64,000 bases of DNA from Pseudomonas marginalis. Its GTDB lineage: Bacteria; Pseudomonadota; Gammaproteobacteria; Pseudomonadales; Pseudomonadaceae. The notes under the pieces are model-generated. The model ran no database searches. It had not been told where the DNA came from and was given only the letters and a program-made list of their open reading frames with translations. The position numbers and the translations under genes were made by a program. Shown here in pieces: positions 43,304 to 52,405 of the stretch. Each line of letters begins with the position of its first letter. Position 1 is the first letter of the stretch. The stretch covers positions 1,865,001 to 1,929,000 of the forward strand of contig NZ_JALJWV010000001.1 in the NCBI RefSeq assembly GCF_024169655.1. The letters are read 5' to 3'.

Positions 43304-45751
43304 TCAGCGGACTTTACCCGCGGCCTGGGTCAGCTCTTCCTTGCTGAAATCATCCACGTCGATCACCTTGCGCCGTGCCGCTTCGGCATCACGCAGGCTT
43401 TGCGCTTCGGCCGGTTGCAGTACGCCTGCGTGCAGGGCAGCGTCGATCGCATGTTCGCCGGCAGCCGGTTTGACCTGGCCGCTTTTGAGGGCAGCGTGCA
43501 GTTTTTTCTGCAGCGGATGGCTGGCGCCGAGCAGGTCGCAGGCATGTTGCAGGGCGCCCACCGGGTCTTCCACCGCTTGCGGGCGGTAGCAGCCGGCGAG
43601 CATTTCTTCCAGGGTCGGGTCGCCTTTGGCGCGGCCCATAACGGCGGCCACTTCGGCATCCAGTGCATCGGACGGCCCGGTATGGCGACGCCCGAACGGA
43701 AACACGATGACTCGCAGCAAGCAGCCGAGCAGCTTGTTCGGGAAGTTGCTGAGCAGTTCATCCAGCGCGCGTTCCGATTCTCCCAGGCTTTCTTCCATGG
43801 CCCAGGTGAACAGCGGTTCCAGGTGATCCGGCGAATCCAGGTCGTGATAACGCTTGAGCGCCGCCGATGCCAGGTACAGATGGCTCAGCACATCGCCCAG
43901 GCGTGCCGACAGGCGTTCGCGGCGTTTCAACTCGCCGCCGAGCAGCATCATGCTCAGGTCGGCGAGCAGGGCGAATGCGGCAGCCTGGCGGTTCAATGCG
44001 CGAAAGTAAGCCTGGCTCAAGCGGTTGCCGGGGGCTTTTTCGAAGTGGCCGACACCCAGGTTAAGCACCAGGGTGCTGGCGGCGTTGCTCACGGCAAAAC
44101 CGATGTGCTGCATGAGCAGGCTGTCGAATTCCTTGAGCGCCTGGTCGTGGTCTTCGCGACCGGCCAGGGCCATTTCCTTGAGCACGAAAGGGTGGCAACG
44201 GATCGCACCCTGGCCAAAGATCATCAGGTTGCGCGAGAGGATATTCGCGCCTTCCACGGTGATGAAGATCGGCGCGCCTTGCCAGCTACGGCCCAGGTAG
44301 TTGTTCGGGCCCATGATGATGCCCTTGCCGCCGTGGACATCCATGGCGTGGCTGATGCACTCGCGCCCGCGCTCGGTCAGGTGGTACTTGAGGATCGCCG
44401 ACAGCACCGACGGCTTTTCGCCGAGGTCGACGGCGTTGGCCGTGAGCATGCGCGCGCTGTCCATCAGCCAGGCGTTGCCGCCGATGCGCGCGAGGGCTTC
44501 CTGAATACCTTCGAAGGCCGCCAGCGGGACGTTGAACTGTTCACGCACCTGGGCGTATTGGCCGGTCACCAGGCTGGTGAACTTGGCCGCGCCGGTGCCG
44601 ACCGCCGGTAGGGAAATCGAGCGGCCGACCGACAGGCAGTTCATCAACATCATCCAGCCCTTGCCGAGCATGTCCTGGCCACCGATCAGGTAGTCCAGGG
44701 GGATGAACACGTCTTTGCCGGAGTTGGGCCCGTTCATGAACGCTGCGCCCAGCGGCAGGTGACGACGGCCGATGTGGACGCCGGGGGTGTCGGTGGGGAT
44801 CAGCGCGAGGCTGATGCCCAGGTCTTCTTCTTCGCCCAGCAGGTGGTCCGGGTCATGCGCCTTGAACGCCAGGCCGAGCAGGGTCGCGACCGGGCCCAGG
44901 GTGATGTAGCGTTTTTCCCAGTTCAGGCGCAGGCCGAGGGTTTCCTTACCTTGCCATTCACCTTTGCAGATCACCCCGGTGTCGGGCATGGCGCCGGCGT
45001 CGGAGCCGGCCAGTGGGCCAGTCAGGGCGAAGCAGGGAATATCGTCGCCACGGGCCAGGCGCGGCAGGTAGTGGTTGCGTTGTGCATCGGTGCCGTAATG
45101 CAGCAGCAGCTCGGCGGGGCCGAGGGAGTTGGGGACCATCACGGTGGACGCCAGGTCACCGCTGCGCGTTGCGAGTTTCATCGCCACCTGGGAGTGGGCA
45201 TAGGCGGAGAAGCCCTTGCCGCCATACTCCTTGGGAATGATCAGCGCGAAGAAACCGTGGGTCTTGATGTGTTCCCAGGCGGCGGGCGGCAGGTCCATGG
45301 CCTGGCCGATTTCCCAGTCGCTGACCATCGCGCACAGTTCTTCGGTAGGACCGTCGATAAACGCCTGTTCTTCTTCGGTCAAACGTACCTTGGGGTACGC
45401 CAGCAACTTGTCCCAATCGGGGCGGCCGCTGAACAGCTCGCCGTCCCACCAGACGGTGCCAGCGTCGATGGCATCGCGCTCGGTCTCGGACATGGGTGGC
45501 AAAACCTTCTGAAACCAACTGAACAGCGGTTTGGTGAAGTATTGGCGGCGCAGGTCGGGCAGCAGCAGGGGCGCGGCCACGATCGCAATCAACACCCAGA
45601 AGATCAGTAGCAGCCAACCCGGTGCGTGGCTCCAGGCGCCCATCGCCAGCAGGTAAACGGCGACCACGCCCAGGGCGGGCAGGGGCGCGGTGCGCCGGTG
45701 TGCCAAATAGGCAATGCCGACCACCAGAACCAATATCCACAACAACAACAT
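43304..45751 (-). CDS. fadE: Acyl-CoA dehydrogenase FadE
   Basis: This 815-residue inner-membrane-associated acyl-CoA dehydrogenase catalyses the first, FAD-linked step of beta-oxidation. It has two N-terminal hydrophobic segments (LLLWILVLVVGIAYLAH and ALGVVAVYLLAMGAW, with LLLIFWVLIAIVAAPLLL), then the dehydrogenase core with ALTGPLAGSDAGAMPD, GWMMLMNCLSVGRSISLPA and the catalytic Glu in TVEGANILSRNL, and the FadE-type C-terminal domain with LRVIVFPFG and GPSDALDAEVA. Length matches E. coli FadE (814). GGAGGA stands 6 bp before the ATG at 45751. It is divergent from the transglutaminase-like gene. Confidence 0.95.
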   Translation of the reverse strand: MLLLWILVLVVGIAYLAHRRTAPLPALGVVAVYLLAMGAWSHAPGWLLLIFWVLIAIVAAPLLLPDLRRQYFTKPLFSWFQKVLPPMSETERDAIDAGTVWWDGELFSGRPDWDKLLAYPKVRLTEEEQAFIDGPTEELCAMVSDWEIGQAMDLPPAAWEHIKTHGFFALIIPKEYGGKGFSAYAHSQVAMKLATRSGDLASTVMVPNSLGPAELLLHYGTDAQRNHYLPRLARGDDIPCFALTGPLAGSDAGAMPDTGVICKGEWQGKETLGLRLNWEKRYITLGPVATLLGLAFKAHDPDHLLGEEEDLGISLALIPTDTPGVHIGRRHLPLGAAFMNGPNSGKDVFIPLDYLIGGQDMLGKGWMMLMNCLSVGRSISLPAVGTGAAKFTSLVTGQYAQVREQFNVPLAAFEGIQEALARIGGNAWLMDSARMLTANAVDLGEKPSVLSAILKYHLTERGRECISHAMDVHGGKGIIMGPNNYLGRSWQGAPIFITVEGANILSRNLMIFGQGAIRCHPFVLKEMALAGREDHDQALKEFDSLLMQHIGFAVSNAASTLVLNLGVGHFEKAPGNRLSQAYFRALNRQAAAFALLADLSMMLLGGELKRRERLSARLGDVLSHLYLASAALKRYHDLDSPDHLEPLFTWAMEESLGESERALDELLSNFPNKLLGCLLRVIVFPFGRRHTGPSDALDAEVAAVMGRAKGDPTLEEMLAGCYRPQAVEDPVGALQHACDLLGASHPLQKKLHAALKSGQVKPAAGEHAIDAALHAGVLQPAEAQSLRDAEAARRKVIDVDDFSKEELTQAAGKVR

Positions 45752-45953
45752 ATTCAATCCTCCATGAAACCAGGGGCGAAACCACCAAAGAGCTTAGTCG
45801 GCATCCGAGAAAGCGCGGTGATCAGGGTGTGGCGAGTTGCACTGGGAGCGCCTTGGGATCACCGATCACCAGGCGCTGGCATTTGGCCGAATCGTCGTTA
45901 TCTCTGTGGCAGACCTGTCGTTAGACTTAAGGCTTCCCCCGGAGATCAAACGC

Positions 45954-46613
45954 ATGGAAACCTACCTGAATCCCAGCCGCTTCATCGATAGTGACCACCC
46001 AGCGGTGGTGGAGTTCGCCGAAAAACATCGCGGTTCCAGCGCGAATTCAGGTGACCAGGCAGTCAGTCTTTATTACGCCGTGCGTGAGGCGGTGCGCTAC
46101 AACCCCTACACCTTCAGCCGCGACCCCAACACCCTGAACGCCAGCTTCGCCCTGGCTGCCGGCCAGAGCTACTGCGTGCCCAAGGCCACCTTGCTCGCCG
46201 CCTGCGCGCGGCACTGCGGCATTGCGGCGCGCATCGGTTTGGCGGATGTGCGCAATCACCTGTCGACGCCACGCCTGATCGCATTGCTCAAAAGCGATGT
46301 GTTCGCCATGCACGGTTATACCGAGCTGTACCTGAACGGTCGCTGGGTCAAAGCCACGCCGGCGTTCAACCAGCAATTGTGCGAACTGTTCGATGTGCCG
46401 CCGCTGGCGTTCGATGGGATCAACGACAGTGTGTTCCACGCGTTCAATCGCCAGGGCCAGCGCTCGATGGAGTACGTGGTGGACCATGGGCAATTTGCGG
46501 ATGTGCCCGAAGATTTCTTCTTTGCCCACCTCGAGAAATGTTACCCGCACCTGTTTGGCGAGCAGATGCCGAGCGTGCTGGGTGACATGCAGAGCGATTT
46601 AAGCCGCCCATGA
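45954..46613 (+). CDS. Transglutaminase-like protein
   Basis: This 219-residue protein carries the transglutaminase-like core: catalytic Cys in GQSYCVPKATLLAACAR, His in FAMHGYTELYLNGRWVKATPAF, and downstream Asp in the DVPPLAFDGINDS area. Prior helix FSRDPNTLNASFALAAG leads to the Cys. Such proteins are often peptidases or amidases of unknown substrate. The ATG at 45954 is preceded by GGAG; a longer frame to 45837 lies in the fadE promoter region. A GST gene follows after 56 bp on the same strand. Confidence 0.85.
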   Translation: METYLNPSRFIDSDHPAVVEFAEKHRGSSANSGDQAVSLYYAVREAVRYNPYTFSRDPNTLNASFALAAGQSYCVPKATLLAACARHCGIAARIGLADVRNHLSTPRLIALLKSDVFAMHGYTELYLNGRWVKATPAFNQQLCELFDVPPLAFDGINDSVFHAFNRQGQRSMEYVVDHGQFADVPEDFFFAHLEKCYPHLFGEQMPSVLGDMQSDLSRP

Positions 46614-46669
46614 ACCGGCGTATGCTGCTGCGTTCATCAAGCCATGTTCATCAACAATAAGGCGCGGTC

Positions 46670-47287
46670 ATGCTGAAGATCTGGGGGCGTAAAAATTCAT
46701 CGAACGTCAGGAAAGTCCTGTGGTGCGCCGAGGAACTCGGCCTGGACTATGAGGCCATCGATGCGGGCGGCGCTTTTGGTGTGGTCGACACGCCGCAATA
46801 CCGTGCATTGAACCCCAATGGCCGGGTGCCGATGATCGAAGACGGCGACTTCGTGCTGTGGGAATCCAACACCATCGTGCGTTACCTCTGCGCCAAGCAG
46901 GCGTCGAATTGGTACCCGAGCGATGTAAAGGCGCGGGCCAGCGCCGAAAAATGGATGGACTGGACCACCTCGACCCTCGCCGAGCCGTTCAAGGCGGTGT
47001 TCTGGGGCATGGTGCGCACCCCGGCGGAAAAGCGTAATTGGGACGCCATCAACGCCGGGCGCCAGGCCTGCATCGATGCGCTCGGCACCGTGGAGAAGGC
47101 GCTCGCCGCACAGCCCTACCTGTCGGGCGATGACATCGGCATGGGCGATATCCCCTTGGGCAGCTTTATTTACGCCTGGTTTGAAATGCCCATCGAACGG
47201 CCTGCGATGCCCAACCTAGAGGCCTGGTACCAGCGCCTGCAACAGCGGCCGGCTTACCGCAAAACGGTGATGACCGCGTTGACCTGA
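46670..47287 (+). CDS. Glutathione S-transferase
   Basis: This 205-residue GST has an N-terminal thioredoxin fold (WGRKNSSNVRKVLWCAEELGLDYE) with Ser catalytic residues in SSNVRK, cis-Pro in GRVPMIEDGDFVLWESNTIVRYL, and an all-helical C-terminal domain (SAEKWMDWTTSTLAEPF, YLSGDDIGMGDIPLGSF). It likely conjugates glutathione to electrophiles or acts as an isomerase. The next gene is the ABC ATPase at 47422, after a 134-bp gap. Confidence 0.92.
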   Translation: MLKIWGRKNSSNVRKVLWCAEELGLDYEAIDAGGAFGVVDTPQYRALNPNGRVPMIEDGDFVLWESNTIVRYLCAKQASNWYPSDVKARASAEKWMDWTTSTLAEPFKAVFWGMVRTPAEKRNWDAINAGRQACIDALGTVEKALAAQPYLSGDDIGMGDIPLGSFIYAWFEMPIERPAMPNLEAWYQRLQQRPAYRKTVMTALT

Positions 47288-47421
47288 TACTGACTATTAA
47301 TACAGGTGACTGTACTTGTGCGGCGCGGGCAAGCACCATGCTCGTCTTGCGCCGCCGTTGAACGACGTGCGGTGTAGCCTCATCTATTGTTTCTATTCCC
47401 TTCTTTGGTGCGTATTCCGAT

Positions 47422-48354
47422 ATGAGTTCCGCTCTGTCCATCCGGCAGCTAACCAAAACCTACGGCAACGGTTTCCAGGCCCTGAGTGGTATCGATCTGG
47501 ACGTTGCCGAAGGTGATTTCTTCGCCTTGCTCGGCCCCAACGGCGCCGGCAAATCCACGACCATCGGCATTCTCTCGACCCTGGTCAACAAGACCAGCGG
47601 CACGGTGAATATCTTCGGGCATGACTTGGACAAATCCCCGGCGGCGCTCAAGCGTTGCATCGGTGTGGTGCCCCAGGAATTCAACTTCAACCAGTTCGAA
47701 AAGACCTTCGACATCGTCGTGACCCAGGCCGGCTACTACGGCATCCCGTCGAAAATCGCCAAGGAACGCGCCGAGCAGTACTTGACCCAACTGGGCCTAT
47801 GGGACAAGCGCGACGTGCCTTCGCGCTCGCTCTCCGGCGGCATGAAGCGACGCTTGATGATCGCCCGCGCGCTGGTTCACGAACCGCGCCTGCTGATCCT
47901 CGACGAGCCGACCGCCGGGGTGGATATCGAACTGCGTCGCTCGATGTGGACTTTCCTCACCGAGCTGAACCAGAAAGGCATCACCATCATCCTCACCACC
48001 CACTACCTGGAAGAGGCTGAGCAGCTGTGCCGCAACATCGGCATCATCGACCACGGCACCATTGTCCAGAACACCAGCATGCGCAACCTGCTGGGCCAGT
48101 TGCATGTGGAAACCTTCCTGCTCGACCTGAAGAACGAACGGTCGGCGCCGCCGCAACTGCTCGGCTATCCATGCCGCCTGGTGGACAGCCGCACCCTGGA
48201 AGTCCAGGTGGATAAAGCCATGGGCATCACCGCGCTGTTCGGCCAGTTGGCCACACAGAACGTCGAAGTGTTGAGCCTGCGTAACAAAACCAATCGCCTT
48301 GAGGAGTTGTTCGTGTCCCTGGTGGAAAAAAACCTGGCGAAGGTGGCGGTATGA
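47422..48354 (+). CDS. ABC exporter ATPase (YadG-like)
   Basis: This 310-residue ATPase has Walker A GPNGAGKST, Q-loop VVPQEFNFNQ, signature LSGGMKRRL, Walker B LLILDEPTAGVD and the H-loop TTHYLEEAEQL. This is the drug/polyketide (DrrA/YadG) type that pairs with a six-helix permease. The stop of this gene overlaps the start of the permease gene by ATGA. Substrate unknown; E. coli YadGH is also uncharacterised. Confidence 0.95.
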   Translation: MSSALSIRQLTKTYGNGFQALSGIDLDVAEGDFFALLGPNGAGKSTTIGILSTLVNKTSGTVNIFGHDLDKSPAALKRCIGVVPQEFNFNQFEKTFDIVVTQAGYYGIPSKIAKERAEQYLTQLGLWDKRDVPSRSLSGGMKRRLMIARALVHEPRLLILDEPTAGVDIELRRSMWTFLTELNQKGITIILTTHYLEEAEQLCRNIGIIDHGTIVQNTSMRNLLGQLHVETFLLDLKNERSAPPQLLGYPCRLVDSRTLEVQVDKAMGITALFGQLATQNVEVLSLRNKTNRLEELFVSLVEKNLAKVAV

Positions 48355-49130
48355 GTTCTGAACTGCAACCCAACCTCATCGCCCTGCAAACCATCGTCTA
48401 CCGCGAAGTGAAACGCTTTACCCGGATCTGGCCGCAGACCCTGCTGCCGCCGGCGATCACCATGGTCCTGTACTTCGTGATCTTCGGTAACCTGATCGGC
48501 CGGCAGATCGGTGGCATGGGCGGTTTCACCTACATGGAGTACATCGTGCCGGGCCTGATCATGATGTCGGTGATCACCAACTCCTACGGCAACGTGGTCT
48601 CGAGTTTCTTCGGTAGCAAGTTCCAGCGCTCCATCGAAGAACTGATGGTCTCGCCGGTCTCGCCGCACACCATTCTGATCGGCTACACCCTGGGCGGCGT
48701 GCTGCGTGGCTTGATGGTCGGCGTGATCGTGACCTTGTTGTCGCTGTTCTTCACCCAGCTGCAAGTGCATCACCTCGGCATCACGCTGGTGGTGGTGCTG
48801 CTGACGGCGACGATCTTCTCGTTGCTGGGCTTCATTAACGCGGTGTTTGCGCGCAACTTCGATGACATCTCGATCATCCCGACTTTCGTGCTGACGCCGC
48901 TGACCTACCTGGGCGGGGTGTTCTACTCCATCACCTTGCTGCCGCCGTTCTGGCAGACCGTATCGCTGGCCAACCCGGTGCTGCACATGGTCAATGCCTT
49001 CCGCTACGGCATCCTCGGGGTGTCGGATATCCGGATCAGCGTGGCGATCACCTTCATGGTCGTGGCCACGGCGGTGTTGTACATCGGTTGCGCACGGTTG
49101 CTGGTGAGCGGGCGCGGGATGCGCACGTAA
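48351..49130 (+). CDS. ABC-2 type permease (YadH-like)
   Basis: This 259-residue integral membrane permease has six predicted helices (for example LPPAITMVLYFVIFGNLIG and LGGVLRGLMVGVIVTLLSLFF) and the ABC-2 signature LTPLTYLGGVFYSITLLPPFWQTVSLANPV. It forms the membrane half of the exporter encoded with the preceding ATPase. A REPIN follows its stop, ending the transcript. Confidence 0.93.
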   Translation: MSSELQPNLIALQTIVYREVKRFTRIWPQTLLPPAITMVLYFVIFGNLIGRQIGGMGGFTYMEYIVPGLIMMSVITNSYGNVVSSFFGSKFQRSIEELMVSPVSPHTILIGYTLGGVLRGLMVGVIVTLLSLFFTQLQVHHLGITLVVVLLTATIFSLLGFINAVFARNFDDISIIPTFVLTPLTYLGGVFYSITLLPPFWQTVSLANPVLHMVNAFRYGILGVSDIRISVAITFMVVATAVLYIGCARLLVSGRGMRT

Positions 49131-49154
49131 CACCGGATTGCACGCGGTAAAAAA

Positions 49155-49243
49155 TGTGGGAGCGCGCTTGCTCGCGATAGCAGTGGATCAGTCAGCGATA
49201 CAGTGACTGACCTCGCGCAATCGCGAGCAAGCCCGCTCCCACA
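49155..49243. repeat. REPIN
   Basis: Inverted REP arms TGTGGGAGCGCGCTTGCTCGCG and its complement (with GCGCGCTTG core differing from the GGGGGCTTG type) around a spacer with inverted GATCAGTCA / TGACTGA. Lies between the convergent permease and TetR genes. Confidence 0.9.
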
Positions 49244-49263
49244 TTGGGTTCTGAGTGCAGTGT

Positions 49264-49806
49264 TTACCCCTGCAGCGCCAACTCGATCAGTGCGTGCAGC
49301 TCGTCCACCGCCAGCGGCGCGGTGGAGAATAGAATGCGAAACACCGTCGGCGCCGCCAGCAGGTTGACCAGGCGGTCCACGCTCGGCAGCGGTGTAGTGT
49401 TCGGGTAGCGCTCGACAATCGCTTGAAGCTGCCCGCTCAGGATGCTCACGCAATACCCTGGCGTCTGGCTGGATTGCACATCGCGCATCATGTTGCGCCC
49501 CGGCGCCGAACTCATCTCATCCAGGTATTGCTCGGCCCACGCCCGCAAGTCGCCGCGCAGGCTGCCGGTGTTGGCCGGCTCGCTGTCCGGGCGCATGCGC
49601 GCCAGGGCCACATCGGCGAGCAGTACGGAGAGGTCGCCCCAGCGGCGGTAGATGGTCGAAGGCGTGACACCCGCACGCGCCGCAATCATCGGCACAGTCA
49701 CGCTGGAACGCTCATGGGCTTCCAGCAGTTCGCGCACCGCCGAATGGACGGATTCTTGTACCCGGGCACTACGGCCCCCCGGGCGGAGGCCTTCTTTTAT
49801 CGCCAT
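49264..49806 (-). CDS. TetR family repressor
   Basis: This 180-residue regulator has a TetR helix-turn-helix (RSSVTVPMIAARAGVTPSTIYRRWGDLSVLLADVA) and the TetR C-terminal ligand domain of the kind found beside MFS exporters. It diverges from the MFS gene at 49898, with only 91 bp between starts, a classical repressor/exporter pair. An inverted repeat at 49865-49883 is a candidate operator. Confidence 0.92.
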   Translation of the reverse strand: MAIKEGLRPGGRSARVQESVHSAVRELLEAHERSSVTVPMIAARAGVTPSTIYRRWGDLSVLLADVALARMRPDSEPANTGSLRGDLRAWAEQYLDEMSSAPGRNMMRDVQSSQTPGYCVSILSGQLQAIVERYPNTTPLPSVDRLVNLLAAPTVFRILFSTAPLAVDELHALIELALQG

Positions 49807-49864
49807 GCGTGTGACCTTAACACAAAGAATTTGCTTTAAGCGTCGGCCAGTAGCACACTCAGCA

Positions 49865-49883
49865 AAAGCAAAATATTAGCTTT
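49865..49883. promoter_or_regulatory. Candidate operator between TetR and MFS genes
   Basis: AAAGC-AAAATATTA-GCTTT, an inverted repeat with an AT-rich centre, lies in the 91-bp gap just upstream of the ribosome site of the MFS gene. A second AAGC/GCTT stretch occurs at about 49820-49840. Confidence 0.4.
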
Positions 49884-49897
49884 AGCGGAGCGTGCCC

Positions 49898-51091
49898 ATG
49901 TCCAGCCTCACTTCTCATCGTTCCAGCCTGGTGTTCCTGGCGATCACCTTGCTGACGTTCCTGGCGGCGTCCAGTGCGCCGACGCCGTTGTATCACCTGT
50001 ACCAGGAAGGCCTGCATTTTTCCTCGGGCATGCTCACATTGATCTTCGGGGTTTACGCCTTGAGCTTGTTGGCGGCGCTGTTGACCGTGGGCTCGCTGTC
50101 GGATCACCTCGGGCGCAAGCCGGTGATTTTTGCCGCGCTGGTCCTGAATATGCTGGCGATGTTGCTGTTTATCAATGAGAGCGGCGTGGCCTGGCTGATC
50201 GCTGCGCGGACGCTGCAGGGGTTCGCCACCGGCATGGCCACCGCGGTGTTGGGCGCGGCTTTGCTCGACACCGACCGCCAGCAGGGGCCGCTGGTCAATA
50301 GCGTTGCGCCCTTGCTGGGCATGGCTTGTGGTGCGATGGGCAGCAGCCTGCTGGTGGAATTCGCGCCGCTGCCCACCCAGTTGATCTACTCGACGCTGCT
50401 CGCGCTGATGTTCGGGCAGGCCGTGTATGTGTGGCGCCTGCCGGAGACCGTCAGCCGCATCCCCGGCGCGCTGGCGTCATTGCGTCCGACCCTGCACGTG
50501 CCGCCGCAAGCGCGCCGCGCGTTATGGCTGTCGTTGCCGGTGGACGTGGCGGTGTGGGCCATGGGCGGCTTCTATCTGTCCCTGGCGCCGTCGCTGGTGC
50601 GGGCGGCGACTGGCTCGACTTCCAACCTGATCGGTGGCGGCTTGGTCGCGGTGTTGACCTTGAGCGGCGCGCTGATGATCTTCAGCCTGCGCAATCGCCC
50701 GGCCAATAAGGTCCTGCGGTTGGGCGCCAGCCTGCTGGCCGTTGGTGTGGCGCTGATCCTCGTGGCGGTCCACAGCGCCAGCCTGCCGCTGTTTTTCATT
50801 GCGACGTTGATCGCCGGCAGTGGTTTTGGCGCGGGCTTCCTCGGGGCCTTGCGCAGCGTGGTGCCGCTGGCCTTACCCCATGAGCGGGCGGGGTTGATGT
50901 CGGCATTTTATGTGCTGAGCTACCTGGCGTTCTGCCTGCCGTCTTTGCTGGCGGGCAATCTGATCCGCAGTTTTGGCCTCATCGCTACCACGGACGGCTA
51001 CGGCGCCGTGCTGATCGTGCTGACCCTCGGCGCCCTGGCCGGGTTGCTGCGCCAGGACGTGCTGCGCGTCGGGTGCAAGGGCAGCGCCTGA
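49898..51091 (+). CDS. MFS drug/metabolite exporter
   Basis: This 397-residue transporter has 12 predicted helices. The motif A loop GSLSDHLGRKPVIFAA follows helix 2 and the first helix includes PTPLYHLYQ, a feature of a DHA-like exporter group. No cofactor domain is fused. GGAG precedes the ATG at 49898. It diverges from and is probably repressed by the TetR gene. The substrate would be an amphipathic compound or antibiotic. Confidence 0.9.
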   Translation: MSSLTSHRSSLVFLAITLLTFLAASSAPTPLYHLYQEGLHFSSGMLTLIFGVYALSLLAALLTVGSLSDHLGRKPVIFAALVLNMLAMLLFINESGVAWLIAARTLQGFATGMATAVLGAALLDTDRQQGPLVNSVAPLLGMACGAMGSSLLVEFAPLPTQLIYSTLLALMFGQAVYVWRLPETVSRIPGALASLRPTLHVPPQARRALWLSLPVDVAVWAMGGFYLSLAPSLVRAATGSTSNLIGGGLVAVLTLSGALMIFSLRNRPANKVLRLGASLLAVGVALILVAVHSASLPLFFIATLIAGSGFGAGFLGALRSVVPLALPHERAGLMSAFYVLSYLAFCLPSLLAGNLIRSFGLIATTDGYGAVLIVLTLGALAGLLRQDVLRVGCKGSA

Positions 51092-51198
51092 TGCTATATT
51101 GGTAAAATAGATAACAGTTAGAGATATTACCCGTTATATAGATATACGCTCAGGTTCTACCATGGCCTCAACCTCATGCGAGGAAGAGGATTGCCATC

Positions 51199-52347
51199 AT
51201 GACCTGCTCGACCACCCTGAACTACAAACCCTTCAGCCACCTGACCCGACCGCGGGAAGTGATTCGCCAGTTCACCCCGAACTGGTTCGCCGCCACCATG
51301 GGCACCGGAGTGCTGGCGTTGGCCCTGGCGCAACTGCCGGTCAAACTGCCGGGTGTGTACGCCATCGCCGAAGGATTGTGGCTGTTCACCATCGGCCTGT
51401 TCATCCTGTTCAGCGCCTTGTATGCGGCGCGCTGGGTGATGTTTTTCGACGAGGCGCGGCGGATCTTCGGGCACTCTACGGTCTCGATGTTCTTCGGCAC
51501 CATTCCCATGGGCCTGGCCACGCTGCTCAACGGTTTGCTGTTGTTCGGCCTGCCGCGCTGGGGCGCTGGCGTGGTGCCGCTGGCCGAAGCGCTGTGGTGG
51601 CTGGACGTGGCGATGGCAGTCGCCTGCGGCGTGCTGATCCCGTTCATGATGTTCACGCGCCAGGAACACAGTATCGACCAGATGACCGCCGTCTGGCTGT
51701 TGCCGGTGGTCGCCGCCGAAGTCGCCGCCGCCAGCGGTGGCCTGTTGGCGCCGCACCTGGCGGATGCTCACGGGCAATTGGTGATGCTGGCGACCAGCTA
51801 CGTGCTGTGGGCATTTTCGCTGCCGGTGGCGTTCAGCATTCTGACCATCCTGATGCTGCGCATGGCCCTGCATAAGCTGCCCCACGCCAACATGGCCGCG
51901 TCGAGCTGGCTGGCGCTTGGCCCGATTGGCACCGGTGCCCTCGGTATGTTGCTGCTGGGCGGCGATGCGCCGGCGATCTTCACCGCCAATGGCTTGCCCG
52001 CTGTCGGTGAAATCGCCAACGGCCTGGGCCTGATAGCCGGTATCACCCTGTGGGGCTTCGGTTTGTGGTGGATGCTGATCGCGGTGCTGATCACCCTGCG
52101 TTACCTGCGCGCCGGTATCCCGTTCAACCTGGGCTGGTGGGGCTTCACTTTTCCGCTGGGGGTCTACGCCCTGGCCACGTTGAAGCTGGCGAGCGTGTTG
52201 CACCTGGGGTTCTTCAGCGTATTTGGCGGTGTGCTGGTGCTGGCGTTGGCGCTGATGTGGCTGATCGTCGCCAAACGCACGGTGCAGGGCGCCTATAAAG
52301 GTGAGCTTTTTGTTTCACCGTGTATTGCAGGATTAGCGAATAAGTAA
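51199..52347 (+). CDS. TDT family (TehA/SLAC1-like) transporter
   Basis: This 382-residue membrane protein has ten predicted helices and belongs to the tellurite resistance/dicarboxylate transporter (TDT) family. Signatures are FTPNWFAATMGTGVLALAL at the start and NLGWWGFTFPLGVYALATLKL near the end. Relatives include malate permease Mae1, sulfite exporter Ssu1 and TehA. AAGAGGA precedes the ATG. The preceding 100 bp (51092-51180) are very AT-rich and hold the promoter. Substrate is probably an organic anion or sulfite. Confidence 0.88.
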   Translation: MTCSTTLNYKPFSHLTRPREVIRQFTPNWFAATMGTGVLALALAQLPVKLPGVYAIAEGLWLFTIGLFILFSALYAARWVMFFDEARRIFGHSTVSMFFGTIPMGLATLLNGLLLFGLPRWGAGVVPLAEALWWLDVAMAVACGVLIPFMMFTRQEHSIDQMTAVWLLPVVAAEVAAASGGLLAPHLADAHGQLVMLATSYVLWAFSLPVAFSILTILMLRMALHKLPHANMAASSWLALGPIGTGALGMLLLGGDAPAIFTANGLPAVGEIANGLGLIAGITLWGFGLWWMLIAVLITLRYLRAGIPFNLGWWGFTFPLGVYALATLKLASVLHLGFFSVFGGVLVLALALMWLIVAKRTVQGAYKGELFVSPCIAGLANK

Positions 52348-52364
52348 GCGGGATTAGGTAAAGT

Positions 52365-52391
52365 CGTGGCCTGAAAAAAAACCAGGCCACG
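52365..52391 (+). other. Perfect 9-bp hairpin with poly-A loop before MFS-acyltransferase gene
   Basis: CGTGGCCTG and CAGGCCACG arms around AAAAAAAAC (loop). It stands 15 bp before the start ATG at 52406 and 17 bp after the TDT stop. The absence of a T tract after the stem argues against simple termination; it could still act as such, or it could mask or expose the ribosome site. Confidence 0.55.
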
Positions 52392-52405
52392 CAGGAACAC
52401 GGACG

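Noticed and set aside
45752..45953. PsrA-type operator before fadE
   Set aside because: No GAAAC-N4-GTTTC or close variant was found in the divergent gap; only the non-palindromic direct repeat GATCACC GATCACC is seen.
47288..47330. LexA-like box (TACAGGTGACTGTA) before the ABC exporter genes
   Set aside because: The arms are ACAG...CTGT, the reverse order of the CTGT-N8-ACAG SOS box.
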